The translations under genes and the position numbers were made by a program. This document shows positions 1 to 9,559 of a stretch of 64,000 nucleotides of DNA, in pieces. The notes under the pieces are model-generated. The model did no database searches. It worked only from the letters and a program-made list of their open reading frames with translations, and was not told where the DNA came from. The DNA is from Acidobacteriota bacterium (GTDB taxonomy: Bacteria > Acidobacteriota > Vicinamibacteria > Vicinamibacterales > UBA2999). Location of the stretch: the NCBI GenBank assembly GCA_016871195.1, contig VFZN01000005.1, forward strand, positions 124,001 to 188,000, given 5' to 3'. Position 1 is the first letter of the stretch; the number at the start of each line of letters is the position of its first letter.

Positions 1-384
1 TAGCGGCGGCTCTTCAAGGGGACCGGCGTGCCGCTCGGCTGCCACCAGTACCCAGACCGTCGCCGCCTTGACGCCGAACATCAACACCGAACCGCCCAAC
101 GTGACAATGCCCAGCGCTATCACAAAGGCCACGAGGGCTGTCGGTTGGGCCAGTAAGGCGCCGATGAGCGCGGGAATCGCTTCGCCATATTCCATCTGCA
201 TCAGGGCCGTGGGGTCGGCCCCGACCAGCAGCATCACCAGCACCACACCCCCGACCACGGGCACAAGTAGCATGGCGTTAAAGATCGTGTCGGCCACGAA
301 CTGGATCAGCACGAGGGGCCAGTTGGCAATGGCCACCAGCGCGCCGCGCTTGAGGATCTGCTTGAGTCGCAGGTGAGCCGGCAT
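1..384 (-). CDS. Membrane protein of unknown function, N-terminal part only
   Basis: An open frame starts with ATG at 384 and continues off the left edge, giving 128 residues with no stop. After a basic N-terminus (MPAHLRLKQILKRG) there are two long hydrophobic stretches, about residues 34-54 and 79-103, consistent with an integral membrane protein. I do not recognise the family, and the missing C-terminal part may hold the identifying domain. It is divergent from the sensor kinase and the two starts are very close, so they probably share a promoter region. Confidence that this is a real gene rests on the hydrophobic pattern and the clean junction. Confidence 0.6.
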   Translation of the reverse strand, partial: MPAHLRLKQILKRGALVAIANWPLVLIQFVADTIFNAMLLVPVVGGVVLVMLLVGADPTALMQMEYGEAIPALIGALLAQPTALVAFVIALGIVTLGGSVLMFGVKAATVWVLVAAERHAGPLEEPPL

Positions 385-423
385 GCGATGAGACCCATGT
401 TACCCCGATACAATAGTCCTCCA

Positions 424-3400
424 GTGGCACGACCTCTTCGGCACACGGGTCTTCTCGTTCGCCTCGGTGTGTCGGGCCTGGCGGGCGCGGCCTTGTGCTG
501 GACGCTGGGTATCGCCTATGAGCAGTCGGCTCTCGGTCCCGACGACGACGCCGCACGCGCGCGGCTCGAATTCCGCGCCTCATCCCTGCTTCGCGCACAC
601 GCTGATGAATTGACCGCAGCACTGCGGGAACTGGCCGTGGCCTTGCCTCAGGGTGAGGCGTCCCGCGCAACGGACCGCGAGGTTGAACGCCCCCTGTTCG
701 AGGCTGCGGCGCGTGCCAGCCGCGTCGGAGCGGCGGCCCTTTCGGTCACCATCTTCGACGACGCCTGGCAGCCGCGCGCCTGGGCAGGTGCGCCGATGAT
801 CGATCCCCCGCGCATCGCGCTCGCACCAGGGCAGCCGCTATGGACGATGGCCACCCGGGGCAATGACACATTTCTGGCTGTGACACAGTCGCTCCCGCGT
901 CTAGGCGACTCGCCCGGTCGCCTCGCGGCGCTGATGGCTGAACAGAAGGTCGGTCGGGCCTCGCCTGGCAACCCGTCCGAGTATGTGCTCTCCGTCGACG
1001 GCATCGATGTGACGGGCGTCGTGACTGATCGCCCCCTTGTCGATGTGGCGTGGGGCATCGATGCCGCTGCAGTATCGCTGCAACGCACGCGCATCAGGCA
1101 GCGCAGCATGGCCGCTGCCCTCTCGTGGGCCGCGCTGATGCTGCTGCTCATGCTCGGACCGATGGTCAACTGGCGTCGCTCCAGTGAGTCGGTCGGGCAC
1201 GTCATCGGTGCCAGTGCCGGCATGATCGTGCTGCTGCTCGTCGTCTGGCAGATTCTGTCGTCCGCACTGACGACCGTCGCCATACCGGCCGCGCCCCTGC
1301 TGGTGACGGCGCTGGTGCTGGCCGGTATCGTCGCGACGGTGGCCAACGGCCTCACGCTGGTGAAGCGCCGCCATCAGACACCACGCGTGTCGTGGTCCGA
1401 AGGAACGCCGCTCGCATTCGCTCTCGTGCAGAGCGTCGCGGGACTGCTGAGTGCTGCGCTCGTCATCCGCTACGCCGAAGGACTGCGGAAGGAGGCTGCT
1501 GTCTGGCCTGTCGAGTGGCTGCATTTCGGTCTGCAGCCCTGGGAACCGGCGCGCATCGTGTCGCTGGCGGCGCTCATCATCCTCAATGTGACGGTGGTGG
1601 GCGCGGGTGTGATGCTCCTGCGTGCGGGCACGCTGCGATGGGCACTGACGCGCGTGTCAGCGGTCAGGCAGACACTGGTGCTGGTGCTGTGGGGTACCGG
1701 AACCCTGGGCGCGTGGTGCTCGCTGTCATCCTCGACCATGCGGTGGTCTGCGCTGCTGGTCGTGATGCTGATGTGGTGGCTGGCCCTGCGAATGACGCCG
1801 TTCACGCAGCAACTGCATCGCTCGTCACAAGCCACTCGCCTACTGGCACTGGCGCTCGGGCTGGTCCTACCCACACTGGCGTTCTATCCCGCCCTCATCA
1901 CGGCCGCCAACGAGGCGCGCCGCGAACACGTCATGGCCGTGCAGGGCCCTGCGGTGCTGCAGCAACGCGCCCGTATACAGGGCCTCGTCGGTGATGTACG
2001 TGCAGCCCTCGATGCCTCGCCCGAACTCGCGAGCGTGCTGGTCACCGCGCCTCCGTCGCCCGATGCCTCCGTCCGACCGGAGACCGCCTATCGCCTCTGG
2101 GCGGACACGCGCCTGGCCCAGGAGCAGGTCACATCGAACCTTGAACTCTATGACGCCTCCGGTGCGCTGATCAGCACGTTCGGCCTCGGCCTGCCCAACC
2201 TGACCTATGCCCCACCTGCATCGGATGCCGGATGCGACTGGCAGGTCTTCGAGGAAGTCTCGGGCTTCTTTGCAGAGGAACGTCGCCTGGCGCACGCCAG
2301 TCGCTGGGTGTGCCGCCCTGATGCTGACGGACGCGCGGAGCGCATCGGTGCGGTGGTCGTGCACGTGATGCTCGATTACGGGAACCTGTCGGTCGGTGGA
2401 AGGGCGCGGGCCGCCACCCGCCCCATCTCTCTGTCCGTCTACGGATGGAGCGGCCGGGCGCTCTACGCATCGGCGTCGCGTGGGTGGCCGCTACCGGCCA
2501 CCGTGCGGGCGCGCGCCCAGCAGTCGCGTACCCCATTCTGGGTCACCCTGCCGGCTGGTCCAGCGACGCAGGACGCCTACGTCATCAACGACCGTGCAGG
2601 CATCTACCTGCTGGGCATGCCGACGTTGTCGGCGCTTGACCACCTGTTGATCGTGTCTGAAGTGGTGGCGCTGGGACTGGTGGTGCTGCTCGCCGGCCTG
2701 CTGGGCATGTCCATCTTCGGCATGGCCGCCGGTCGCGCCCCGACGTCGGCGCGGCTGATTGTGCGCGAGGTGCGCGCGAGCTTCTATCGAAAACTGTTTC
2801 TCACCTTCGTTGCTGCCACGGTCGTGCCCGTCGTGGCGCTTGCCCTCGTCGTCCGCACCTACGTCAGCGGTGTGCTCCGTGCCGACATCGAACTCGAAGC
2901 CATTCACACCGTTACCTCCGCCGCACGCATCGTCGAGGACATCACCGCGCAGGCCGATCTGGCAGGCGCCGATGACGACGCGCTTGTGGTGTGGCTGAGT
3001 CGCGTTGTGGCACAGGATATTGATCTGTTTCAGGGCGCGACGCTGCTGGCCACCAGCGAGCGTGGCCGGTTCGCCTCGGGTGAGCGGCCACTGCGCACAC
3101 CGGCGGAGGTGTATCAGGCCGTCCAGCTGGACCAGGCCCCGGCCTATGTCTGGAACGACCGTGACGGCGGTCGCCCGGTCATGAGCGTGGCGGCCCCCGT
3201 GCGTCTCAAGGGGGTTGATGCCCTACTCATGGTGCCACAGACGGTACGGCAGCGCGAGATTGACGAGCAGGTGGCCGAACTCGACCGTCGTGTGCTGCTC
3301 GCCGCCATTCTGTTCATCATGCTGGGGGCCTCGCTGGGGTATCGGGCCGCTGAACGCGTGGCCGACCCGGTTGGTAGGCTGACCCGGGCGGCGCGGCGCA

Positions 3401-4236
3401 TCGCTCAGGGCGAGTTCGATGTGCGGGTGCTCGTCACGACCGCCGATGAACTGCGCCAGCTGGTGGAAGCCTTCAACGGCATGGTGGCTGACCTCGAGCG
3501 CCAGCGGACGGAACTCGAGCGCACCAATCGACTGGCTGCGTGGGCCGATATGGCACGCCAGATCGCGCACGACATCAAGAACCCGCTCACGCCGATTCAA
3601 CTGAGCGCCGAACACCTGCGGCGTGTGCACAACGATCAGGGACGCCCACTGGGGGACGTGGTCGACGAGTGCGTTGGAGGCATCCTCACCCAGGTGCGGC
3701 TGCTGCGTCAGATTTCCACCGAGTTTTCAAGCTTCGCCACCACGCCACGGATGACTCTGGCGCCAGCCTCGCTGCGTACGCTGGTCGATGCGGTGGTCGA
3801 TCCCTACCGCGCGGGTCTGTCACCTGCGCTGTCGCTGCTCGTCGATATTCCCGACACGTTACCGGCTGTCTCGACCGACCCCCTCCTCTTCGGGAGGGCG
3901 CTGAGCAACGTCGTCGAAAACGCACTGCATGCGATGCCCGAGGGTGGAACGCTGCGGTTCCAGGGCACCGTCACACCCGATGCGACGACGGTGGCGCTGG
4001 CCGTGTCTGATACGGGCGCCGGCATGCCGCCCGAGGTGGTCGCCCGTCTCTTTGAACCCTACTTTTCAACGAAGACCCGAGGCACCGGACTGGGACTGAC
4101 CATTGCCCGGCGCAATATCGACGCGTGCGGAGGTCGGGTGCTGGTCGAGTCGGCACCTGGCCGCGGCACGACGGTCACCCTCGTGCTGCCGGTGGCGACG
4201 CCCGCTGACGAAGGCGGGCGGGTGGCCGAGCGTTAG
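424..4236 (+). CDS. Large NtrY-like membrane sensor histidine kinase
   Basis: A sensor kinase of about 1270 residues. The N-terminal two thirds carry many hydrophobic segments: one just after the start, a cluster roughly 230-320, more near 340-500, and pairs near 780 and 970. These flank predicted extracytoplasmic regions. A HAMP-like linker (ADPVGRLTRAARRIAQGEFD) is followed by the dimerisation box with phospho-acceptor His in IAHDIKNPLTP (nt 3568-3570), an N box (NVVENALHAM), a G1 box (DTGAGM) and a G2 box (GTGLGLTIARR). The His box and HAMP resemble NtrY. No response regulator lies next to it, so the partner is unknown. The start is uncertain: GTG 424 sits 9 nt after TACAAT (409-414). In-frame starts at 373, 388 and 397 would crowd or overlap the divergent gene. 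Its stop interlocks with that of pssA. Confidence 0.85.
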   Translation: MARPLRHTGLLVRLGVSGLAGAALCWTLGIAYEQSALGPDDDAARARLEFRASSLLRAHADELTAALRELAVALPQGEASRATDREVERPLFEAAARASRVGAAALSVTIFDDAWQPRAWAGAPMIDPPRIALAPGQPLWTMATRGNDTFLAVTQSLPRLGDSPGRLAALMAEQKVGRASPGNPSEYVLSVDGIDVTGVVTDRPLVDVAWGIDAAAVSLQRTRIRQRSMAAALSWAALMLLLMLGPMVNWRRSSESVGHVIGASAGMIVLLLVVWQILSSALTTVAIPAAPLLVTALVLAGIVATVANGLTLVKRRHQTPRVSWSEGTPLAFALVQSVAGLLSAALVIRYAEGLRKEAAVWPVEWLHFGLQPWEPARIVSLAALIILNVTVVGAGVMLLRAGTLRWALTRVSAVRQTLVLVLWGTGTLGAWCSLSSSTMRWSALLVVMLMWWLALRMTPFTQQLHRSSQATRLLALALGLVLPTLAFYPALITAANEARREHVMAVQGPAVLQQRARIQGLVGDVRAALDASPELASVLVTAPPSPDASVRPETAYRLWADTRLAQEQVTSNLELYDASGALISTFGLGLPNLTYAPPASDAGCDWQVFEEVSGFFAEERRLAHASRWVCRPDADGRAERIGAVVVHVMLDYGNLSVGGRARAATRPISLSVYGWSGRALYASASRGWPLPATVRARAQQSRTPFWVTLPAGPATQDAYVINDRAGIYLLGMPTLSALDHLLIVSEVVALGLVVLLAGLLGMSIFGMAAGRAPTSARLIVREVRASFYRKLFLTFVAATVVPVVALALVVRTYVSGVLRADIELEAIHTVTSAARIVEDITAQADLAGADDDALVVWLSRVVAQDIDLFQGATLLATSERGRFASGERPLRTPAEVYQAVQLDQAPAYVWNDRDGGRPVMSVAAPVRLKGVDALLMVPQTVRQREIDEQVAELDRRVLLAAILFIMLGASLGYRAAERVADPVGRLTRAARRIAQGEFDVRVLVTTADELRQLVEAFNGMVADLERQRTELERTNRLAAWADMARQIAHDIKNPLTPIQLSAEHLRRVHNDQGRPLGDVVDECVGGILTQVRLLRQISTEFSSFATTPRMTLAPASLRTLVDAVVDPYRAGLSPALSLLVDIPDTLPAVSTDPLLFGRALSNVVENALHAMPEGGTLRFQGTVTPDATTVALAVSDTGAGMPPEVVARLFEPYFSTKTRGTGLGLTIARRNIDACGGRVLVESAPGRGTTVTLVLPVATPADEGGRVAER

Positions 4237-4997
4237 CTGGCCGTTGGCGTCGACCGTGCGCCGCGCATCCGTGTGATGGTGGCCTCAACAAACGCCGAGG
4301 CCATGTAGGTGTAGGCCATCGTGATCAGCACTTCGTGGGGCCGGGCTGCAATGGCGGCGAACACGGCCGCCATGGCGATGAGGCCCCGGTAGCTGCGCTT
4401 CTCGCCGAGATCGACCGACTTGAAGCTGCGGTACTTCATGGTGCTGACCATCAGCAGCGCCGGGATGATAACGACCGCGACAGCCGTCCAGGCGGGTAAG
4501 CCTTCCGGGAAAAAGAACACGGTCGACGCAGGCACGGCGGCGGCACTCGGGCTCGGAAGACCCACGAAATAGCGCTTGTCGACGTGTGTCTGAATGTTGA
4601 AGCGCGCTAGGCGCAGTGCGGCTGCGGTCACATACAGGAATCCCACGGCCCAGCCGACGCGGCCGGCGTCGTTGAGCGCCCACTGGAACGCCAGCACAGC
4701 CGGGGCCATGCCGAAGGAAATGAGATCGGCCAGCGAGTCGAGCTGCACGCCAAATGCACTGGCGGTGCCGGTCATGCGGGCAATGCGGCCGTCGAGCATG
4801 TCGAGAATGACGGCGAAGCCCACGAAGGGGGCCGCCGTGCTGAGGTCGCCGCGCATCGCGTAGACGACACAGGCCCATCCGCAGAAGAGGTTGGCCAGCG
4901 TGAACAGGCTCGGCAGCAGCGAGACGCCATGCCGGAAGCCCCGACGTTCGGGCGTGCGAGGCCCGGCAGGGCCAGAGCTCTGGTTGTGGCTCACCAT
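4233..4997 (-). CDS. pssA: CDP-diacylglycerol--serine O-phosphatidyltransferase
   Basis: Makes phosphatidylserine from CDP-diacylglycerol and serine at the membrane; the product feeds Psd, encoded just upstream. The 254-residue protein has the CDP-alcohol phosphotransferase signature DGxxAR...G...D...D, seen as DGRIARMTGTASAFG followed by VQLDSLAD, and about six hydrophobic helices. ATG 4997 is chosen over the longer upstream frame because GGAG lies 8 nt before it and because it leaves 13 nt after the psd stop instead of an overlap. Last gene of the tsaB-rimI-psd-pssA run; its TAA overlaps the TAG of the convergent kinase. Confidence 0.93.
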   Translation of the reverse strand: MVSHNQSSGPAGPRTPERRGFRHGVSLLPSLFTLANLFCGWACVVYAMRGDLSTAAPFVGFAVILDMLDGRIARMTGTASAFGVQLDSLADLISFGMAPAVLAFQWALNDAGRVGWAVGFLYVTAAALRLARFNIQTHVDKRYFVGLPSPSAAAVPASTVFFFPEGLPAWTAVAVVIIPALLMVSTMKYRSFKSVDLGEKRSYRGLIAMAAVFAAIAARPHEVLITMAYTYMASAFVEATITRMRGARSTPTAS

Positions 4998-5010
4998 GAT
5001 CGACTCCGCT

Positions 5011-5637
5011 TCAAGGTTCCCGCGCGAGCACAGTTTCGCCGGCGACCACCTTGTCACCAGGCGTGACGGCAATCACGAAGTCAGGGGGCACATAGAGATC
5101 GATGCGCGACCCGAACTTCATCACGCCGTAGCGTTGGCCACGCGTGACTTCGTCGCCCACCGTGAGGCGGTTGACCACGCGTCTGGCCAGCATGCCCACA
5201 ATCTGCCGGCACACAAAGGTCCGCGACCCGCGCACAAACCATGTTTCGCTCCACTCGTTCAGGTGGCCGGCCTCGATGCGATAGGCCGGCAGCCACTCGC
5301 CCGGGTGATATTCGATGTGCGTCACGCGGCCCTCCACAGGGGTGCGATTGACGTGGACGTCCATCGGCGACAGAAACAGGCTGATCTGCCGCCACTCGCC
5401 TGCCGGGGCGCCGGGGCCCGGGGCATCGCCCGCAATCATCACGCGTCCGTCACCGGGCGCGACCACCAGCCCCGGTGCCGTGGGCACGGTGCGATTGGGA
5501 TCGCGAAAGAAAAACACGAAGAAGGCGGCCATCACCACCATCGGCAGTGCCCACCAGCGACCTCCGAACCACAGGGCAATCAGGGCCAGCGCCAGGGCAC
5601 CGACGATGAACGGGAGGCCAGCTCGGTCGATAAACAT
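5011..5637 (-). CDS. psd: Phosphatidylserine decarboxylase (short archaeal/bacterial type)
   Basis: Converts phosphatidylserine to phosphatidylethanolamine. The 208-residue protein has two N-terminal hydrophobic helices (about 7-45) and the conserved stretches FFRDPNR and SPMDVHVNR. Near the C-terminus is the self-processing site KFGSRIDL, where cleavage before Ser generates the pyruvoyl cofactor. The length fits the short psd-like family, not the longer E. coli form. ATG at 5637 overlaps the rimI TGA by one base (TGATG), so translation is coupled. Adjacent pssA supplies the substrate, giving a two-step PE module. Confidence 0.93.
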   Translation of the reverse strand: MFIDRAGLPFIVGALALALIALWFGGRWWALPMVVMAAFFVFFFRDPNRTVPTAPGLVVAPGDGRVMIAGDAPGPGAPAGEWRQISLFLSPMDVHVNRTPVEGRVTHIEYHPGEWLPAYRIEAGHLNEWSETWFVRGSRTFVCRQIVGMLARRVVNRLTVGDEVTRGQRYGVMKFGSRIDLYVPPDFVIAVTPGDKVVAGETVLAREP

Positions 5638-6119
5638 CAGGCGTCGATTTTAGGCGAAAACGACAGGTGGCGTTCGAGCACCAGCGCATCTTCCTCCGGG
5701 TCGCTGTAATAGCGCCGGCGGATGCCTGTCTGCGAAAACCCGGCTCCCCGATACAGGGCCCGGGCGGCGACGTTCGACGCACGCACGTCGAGCAGCACCC
5801 GTTGCACCCCCTGATGCGCGGCCCAGTCGAGGGTGTCGGCCAGCAGCCGACGCCCGAGGCCAAGGCCCCTGTGCTCAGGGTGAATAGCCAGCGTGCTGAT
5901 CTCGAGCTCGTCGGCCACGTGCCACCCCGAGACAAATCCGGCGACGTCGTCACCCGGCAGTCGCAAGACCCGAAGCACGGTCACGTCAGGGCGTGCCAGT
6001 GCCTGTTCGTAGAAGGCCCGCGGCGTGGGATGCGCGAAACTGGCCGCATCGATGGCGAGGACGGCATCGAGATCGTCGGCCGTCGACAGCGCCTCGATGC
6101 ACGGGGCCGCATCGGTCAT
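5637..6119 (-). CDS. rimI: GNAT N-acetyltransferase, RimI family
   Basis: Likely the acetyltransferase acting on the N-terminus of ribosomal protein S18, or a related protein N-acetyltransferase. The 160-residue GNAT fold shows LEISTLAIHPEHRGLGLGRRL, with the acetyl-CoA P-loop in HRGLGLGRRL, then LDVRASNVAARALYRGAGF and the RimI-type ending RRRYYSDPEEDALVLER. ATG 6119 is chosen because it forms an ATGA overlap with the tsaB stop; a frame open further upstream only covers tsaB. tsaB-rimI adjacency is very common in bacteria and supports both names. Confidence 0.9.
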   Translation of the reverse strand: MTDAAPCIEALSTADDLDAVLAIDAASFAHPTPRAFYEQALARPDVTVLRVLRLPGDDVAGFVSGWHVADELEISTLAIHPEHRGLGLGRRLLADTLDWAAHQGVQRVLLDVRASNVAARALYRGAGFSQTGIRRRYYSDPEEDALVLERHLSFSPKIDA

Positions 6120-6829
6120 GACGGCATGCGGGCGTCGCGTGTGATTTCCACGTCGGGGCGGCGCACATAGAGAGGCTCGAGCGCCTCGGGTGTCCATCGG
6201 TGCACATCAGGATCCGAGTGCCACGCCATCTGCGCCAGCGCAGCCACGGCGGGCGCAAGCGGACCCAGATCGGGTGCGACCTGCCACGACGCCCCGAAGT
6301 GTGCGCCCAGTCGTGCGGCACCATCGCCGCACAACACGAGCGCACCATGGGTCTGACCGGGCTCCGGAGGAACGGCCATCTCGACCGTCAGCACCTCGGG
6401 CGAGGACCGAGGCACCATGCCCCACGGGCTGTCGGTCTCGCGCTGAAACCACTGCAGGAAGACCTCGCCGCGACCGGCCTCCATGCATACGCCGATCCAT
6501 GCCGGCACCTGCGTGCGACTGTGCGCGAAGGCCAGGGCCTCGAGGGCGGATACGCCCACAACGGGACGCCCGGTCGTCACTGCCAGTCCCTGCATGCAGG
6601 CCAGCCCGATGCGGATGCCCGTGAACGCGCCGGGCCCGTGGGCCACGGCCAGCAGGGCCACGTCCGAGAGCGGGCAGGCGGCGTCGTGCAGTGCCTGCGC
6701 GAGTTCCCCGGGCAGGCGTTCGCCGTGTGTACGCGCGGCGTTGCCGGGGACGACGGCGAGCACGGATGCGGTGTCACACAGTGCCGCGCTGCCGCCGCGG
6801 GTCGTGGTGTCGAGCGCCAGGGTCAGCAC
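6116..6829 (-). CDS. tsaB: tRNA threonylcarbamoyladenosine biosynthesis protein TsaB
   Basis: TsaB (YeaZ) is the non-catalytic partner of TsaD in forming t6A37 in ANN-decoding tRNAs. The 237-residue protein starts LTLALDTTTRGGSAALCD and contains HGPGAFTGIRIGLACMQGLA, both diagnostic of the ASKHA-like TsaB fold. Start is GTG 6829; no strong Shine-Dalgarno precedes it. A TACGAT hexamer on the minus strand (6853-6848) could be its -10. First gene of a coupled four-gene run. tsaD is not in the window. Confidence 0.93.
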   Translation of the reverse strand: MLTLALDTTTRGGSAALCDTASVLAVVPGNAARTHGERLPGELAQALHDAACPLSDVALLAVAHGPGAFTGIRIGLACMQGLAVTTGRPVVGVSALEALAFAHSRTQVPAWIGVCMEAGRGEVFLQWFQRETDSPWGMVPRSSPEVLTVEMAVPPEPGQTHGALVLCGDGAARLGAHFGASWQVAPDLGPLAPAVAALAQMAWHSDPDVHRWTPEALEPLYVRRPDVEITRDARMPS

Positions 6830-6886
6830 GTGGGGAATCCTGTGTCGATCGTATACTCGACTCGCCCGGTCATCCAGCCTTCCGTG

Positions 6887-9559
6887 TCACAGTCATCTTC
6901 TCTGCCCCCAGTCTCAGCACCCTCGGCCGGTACCGTCCTGACCCCGGCCATGAAGCAGTACTTCGATGCCAAGCGGCAGTACCGCCAGGCGCTGATGTTC
7001 TTCCGGATGGGCGACTTCTACGAGCTCTTCTACGAAGACGCACTGGTGGCGGCGCGCGCACTCGACCTGACGCTGACGTCGCGCTCGAAGGATTCGAGCG
7101 GCGCGCCCGTGCCGATGTGCGGCGTGCCCTATCATGCGGCCGACGCCTACATTGCCCGCCTCGTCAAGCGCGGCTACCGCGTGGCCATCTGCGAGCAGGT
7201 GGAAGACCCGCGCAAGGCCAAGGGGGTCGTCAAGCGCGAGGTGGTGCGGGTGGTGTCGCCCGGCACGCTCGCCGATGCCGGGTTTCTCGATGCCAGAGAG
7301 CCGTCGTTCCTGATGGCGGTCGCCGTCATCTCGGGCGCCCAGTCGCGCCCGACCGCCTACGGCGTCGCCCTTATCGACCTGTCGACCGGTGAATTTGACG
7401 TGGCCGAGTATGCGGGCCCCGAGGCCCTGCAGGCCTTGCAGGATGAAGTCCGCGTGCTGCGCCCCCGCGAGCTGGTCGTGCCCTCGGGTCTCGATGCCGC
7501 AGCGCTCTTCCCCGCCACCATTCGCGGCGAGGCCACCATCACCGAAGTCGACGGCTGGCATTTCGATCTCGAGAGTGCACGCCAGACCGTGCTCGAGCAG
7601 CTGCGCGTGGCCAGCCTCGACGGCTACGGCCTTGAACGCACCGCCGGCGCGGTGGCCGCGGCCGGGGCGCTGATTCGTCACCTTCGCGAGACACAGAAGG
7701 CCGAACTGGCCCACGTGCGCACGATCCGGCTCAAGACCAGCAGCGATGCGTTGCTCATCGACCCCATCACCCTCAAGCATCTCGAGGTGGTCGAGTCGAC
7801 GACCGGCACCCGCGAAGGCTCGCTGCTGCACGAGGTCGACCGTACGGTGACGGCGATGGGCGGGCGCATGATTCGCGCGTGGCTCCTGCGTCCGCTGGTC
7901 GTGATGGAACGCATCCGCGACCGCCACGACGCCGTCGAGGAACTGGCCAGCCGAACGACCGATCGGGCTAAGGTCCGCGAGACGCTCAAGCTGGTGCACG
8001 ACCTCGAACGCCTGTCGTCGCGCATTGCCCTGTCAACCGCTGGCCCGCGCGACCTGACGGCGCTGGCCTCGTCGCTTGGCGTCGTGCCCCGGCTGTCCCT
8101 GCTGCTCAGCGATGTCGAGGCGCCCCTCCTGACGAGCCTGCGCGGCGAACTCGACGATTTATCGGATGTGCGCGCCCTCATCGAGGCAGCCATCAGCGAC
8201 GAGCCGCCGGCACTCACGAGGGAAGGCGGCTTCATGCGCGACGGCTTCGACGCCGAGATCGACGAACTGCGCCGCATCAGCCGCTCGGGCAAGCAGGTCA
8301 TTGCCGAACTCGAAGAGACGGAACGCGCCCGCACCGGCATCGCGTCGCTCAAGGTGCGCTTCAACCGGGTCTTCGGCTACTACATCGAGATTTCCAAAGC
8401 GAACCTGCATGCGGTGCCGACCGACTATCTCCGGAAGCAGACGATTGCCGGCGGGGAACGCTTCATCACGCCGGCGCTGAAGGAATATGAAGAAAAAGTG
8501 CTCGGCGCCGACGAACGCATCATCGCACGCGAGGTCGAGCTCTTTGAGCAGGTGCGTCGACAGGTGTCTGAACAGGCCCCGCGCATTCTGGATACCGCGC
8601 GTGCCCTGGCGGCGATCGATGTGCTGGCGGGCTTTGCCGAAACGGCCAGCCTGTCAAACTACGCCAAGCCGCATATGAGTGACGGCACAGAGCTCGTTGC
8701 CACCGACCTCCGCCACCCGGTGGTCGAGCGCCTCGCGGGCGGCGCGTTCGTGGCCAACGACGTACGCCTCGACAGCGCCTCGCAGCAGCTGGTCATCATC
8801 ACCGGGCCCAACATGGGCGGCAAGTCGACCTACCTGCGGCAGGTTGCCCTGCTGGCGCTGCTCGCGCAGGCGGGGTCGTTTGTGCCGGCACGCGAGGCGA
8901 AGATTGGGCTGGTCGATCGCCTGTTCGCCAGGGTCGGCGCCTCGGACAACATTGCCCGTGGTCAGTCGACCTTCATGGTCGAGATGCAGGAAACGGCCCA
9001 GATTCTGAACGGAGCCACGTCACGCAGCCTGGTGGTGCTCGATGAGATAGGGCGAGGCACCGCCACGTTTGATGGTCTGTCGATTGCCTGGGCCGTGGCC
9101 GAGTACCTGGCCGCGCATGGTCCGTCGAGGCCCAAGACCCTGTTTGCCACGCACTACCACGAGCTCACCGACCTGGCCGACGCCTTCCCTGCAGTTACGA
9201 ATGCCCATGTTGCCGCCCGGGAATGGAAGGACGACATCGTCTTTCTGCACAAGATTCTGCCCGGCCGGTCAGACCGCAGCTATGGCATTCAGGTGGCGCG
9301 TCTGGCGGGGCTGCCGTCGCCGGTCATCGTGCGTGCACGCGAGATATTGCACGCCCTCGAGCAGGATGAGTTGAGCCGCGGGGGACGTCCGACGATCAGC
9401 GGCCAGCGGAATGCGCCGCAGGAACAGCTCGGGCTGTTCCAGGCGGCGCCGACGGTCGAAGAGAAATTGCGGGAGCGCCTCCGCGAGGTGGACATCAACC
9501 GGACCACCCCGCTCGACGCGCTGCAGTTGCTGCAGGAGCTGAAGCGCGAGGCCGACTAG
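6887..9559 (+). CDS. mutS: DNA mismatch repair protein MutS
   Basis: Recognises mismatches and recruits MutL. About 890 residues. The N-terminal mismatch-binding motif is in FFRMGDFYELFYEDA, the Walker A is GPNMGGKST (about residues 640-648 from GTG 6887), and the Walker B region is LVVLDEIGRGTATFDG. A C-terminal helix (LQLLQELKRE) serves tetramerisation. The start is not certain: GTG 6887 gives a normal N-terminal extension before TPAMKQYFDAKR, GTG 6842 would add 15 residues, and frames further upstream only run antisense to tsaB. TATACT at 6852-6857 is a plausible -10, which favours 6887. The stop shares CTAG with the convergent TPR gene. mutL is not in the window. Confidence 0.95.
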   Translation, partial: SQSSSLPPVSAPSAGTVLTPAMKQYFDAKRQYRQALMFFRMGDFYELFYEDALVAARALDLTLTSRSKDSSGAPVPMCGVPYHAADAYIARLVKRGYRVAICEQVEDPRKAKGVVKREVVRVVSPGTLADAGFLDAREPSFLMAVAVISGAQSRPTAYGVALIDLSTGEFDVAEYAGPEALQALQDEVRVLRPRELVVPSGLDAAALFPATIRGEATITEVDGWHFDLESARQTVLEQLRVASLDGYGLERTAGAVAAAGALIRHLRETQKAELAHVRTIRLKTSSDALLIDPITLKHLEVVESTTGTREGSLLHEVDRTVTAMGGRMIRAWLLRPLVVMERIRDRHDAVEELASRTTDRAKVRETLKLVHDLERLSSRIALSTAGPRDLTALASSLGVVPRLSLLLSDVEAPLLTSLRGELDDLSDVRALIEAAISDEPPALTREGGFMRDGFDAEIDELRRISRSGKQVIAELEETERARTGIASLKVRFNRVFGYYIEISKANLHAVPTDYLRKQTIAGGERFITPALKEYEEKVLGADERIIAREVELFEQVRRQVSEQAPRILDTARALAAIDVLAGFAETASLSNYAKPHMSDGTELVATDLRHPVVERLAGGAFVANDVRLDSASQQLVIITGPNMGGKSTYLRQVALLALLAQAGSFVPAREAKIGLVDRLFARVGASDNIARGQSTFMVEMQETAQILNGATSRSLVVLDEIGRGTATFDGLSIAWAVAEYLAAHGPSRPKTLFATHYHELTDLADAFPAVTNAHVAAREWKDDIVFLHKILPGRSDRSYGIQVARLAGLPSPVIVRAREILHALEQDELSRGGRPTISGQRNAPQEQLGLFQAAPTVEEKLRERLREVDINRTTPLDALQLLQELKREAD

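Noticed and set aside
6200-6886. Long in-frame extension upstream of mutS
   Set aside because: It runs antisense through most of tsaB, is Arg/His/Gly-rich, and the conserved MutS N-terminus begins near 6940.
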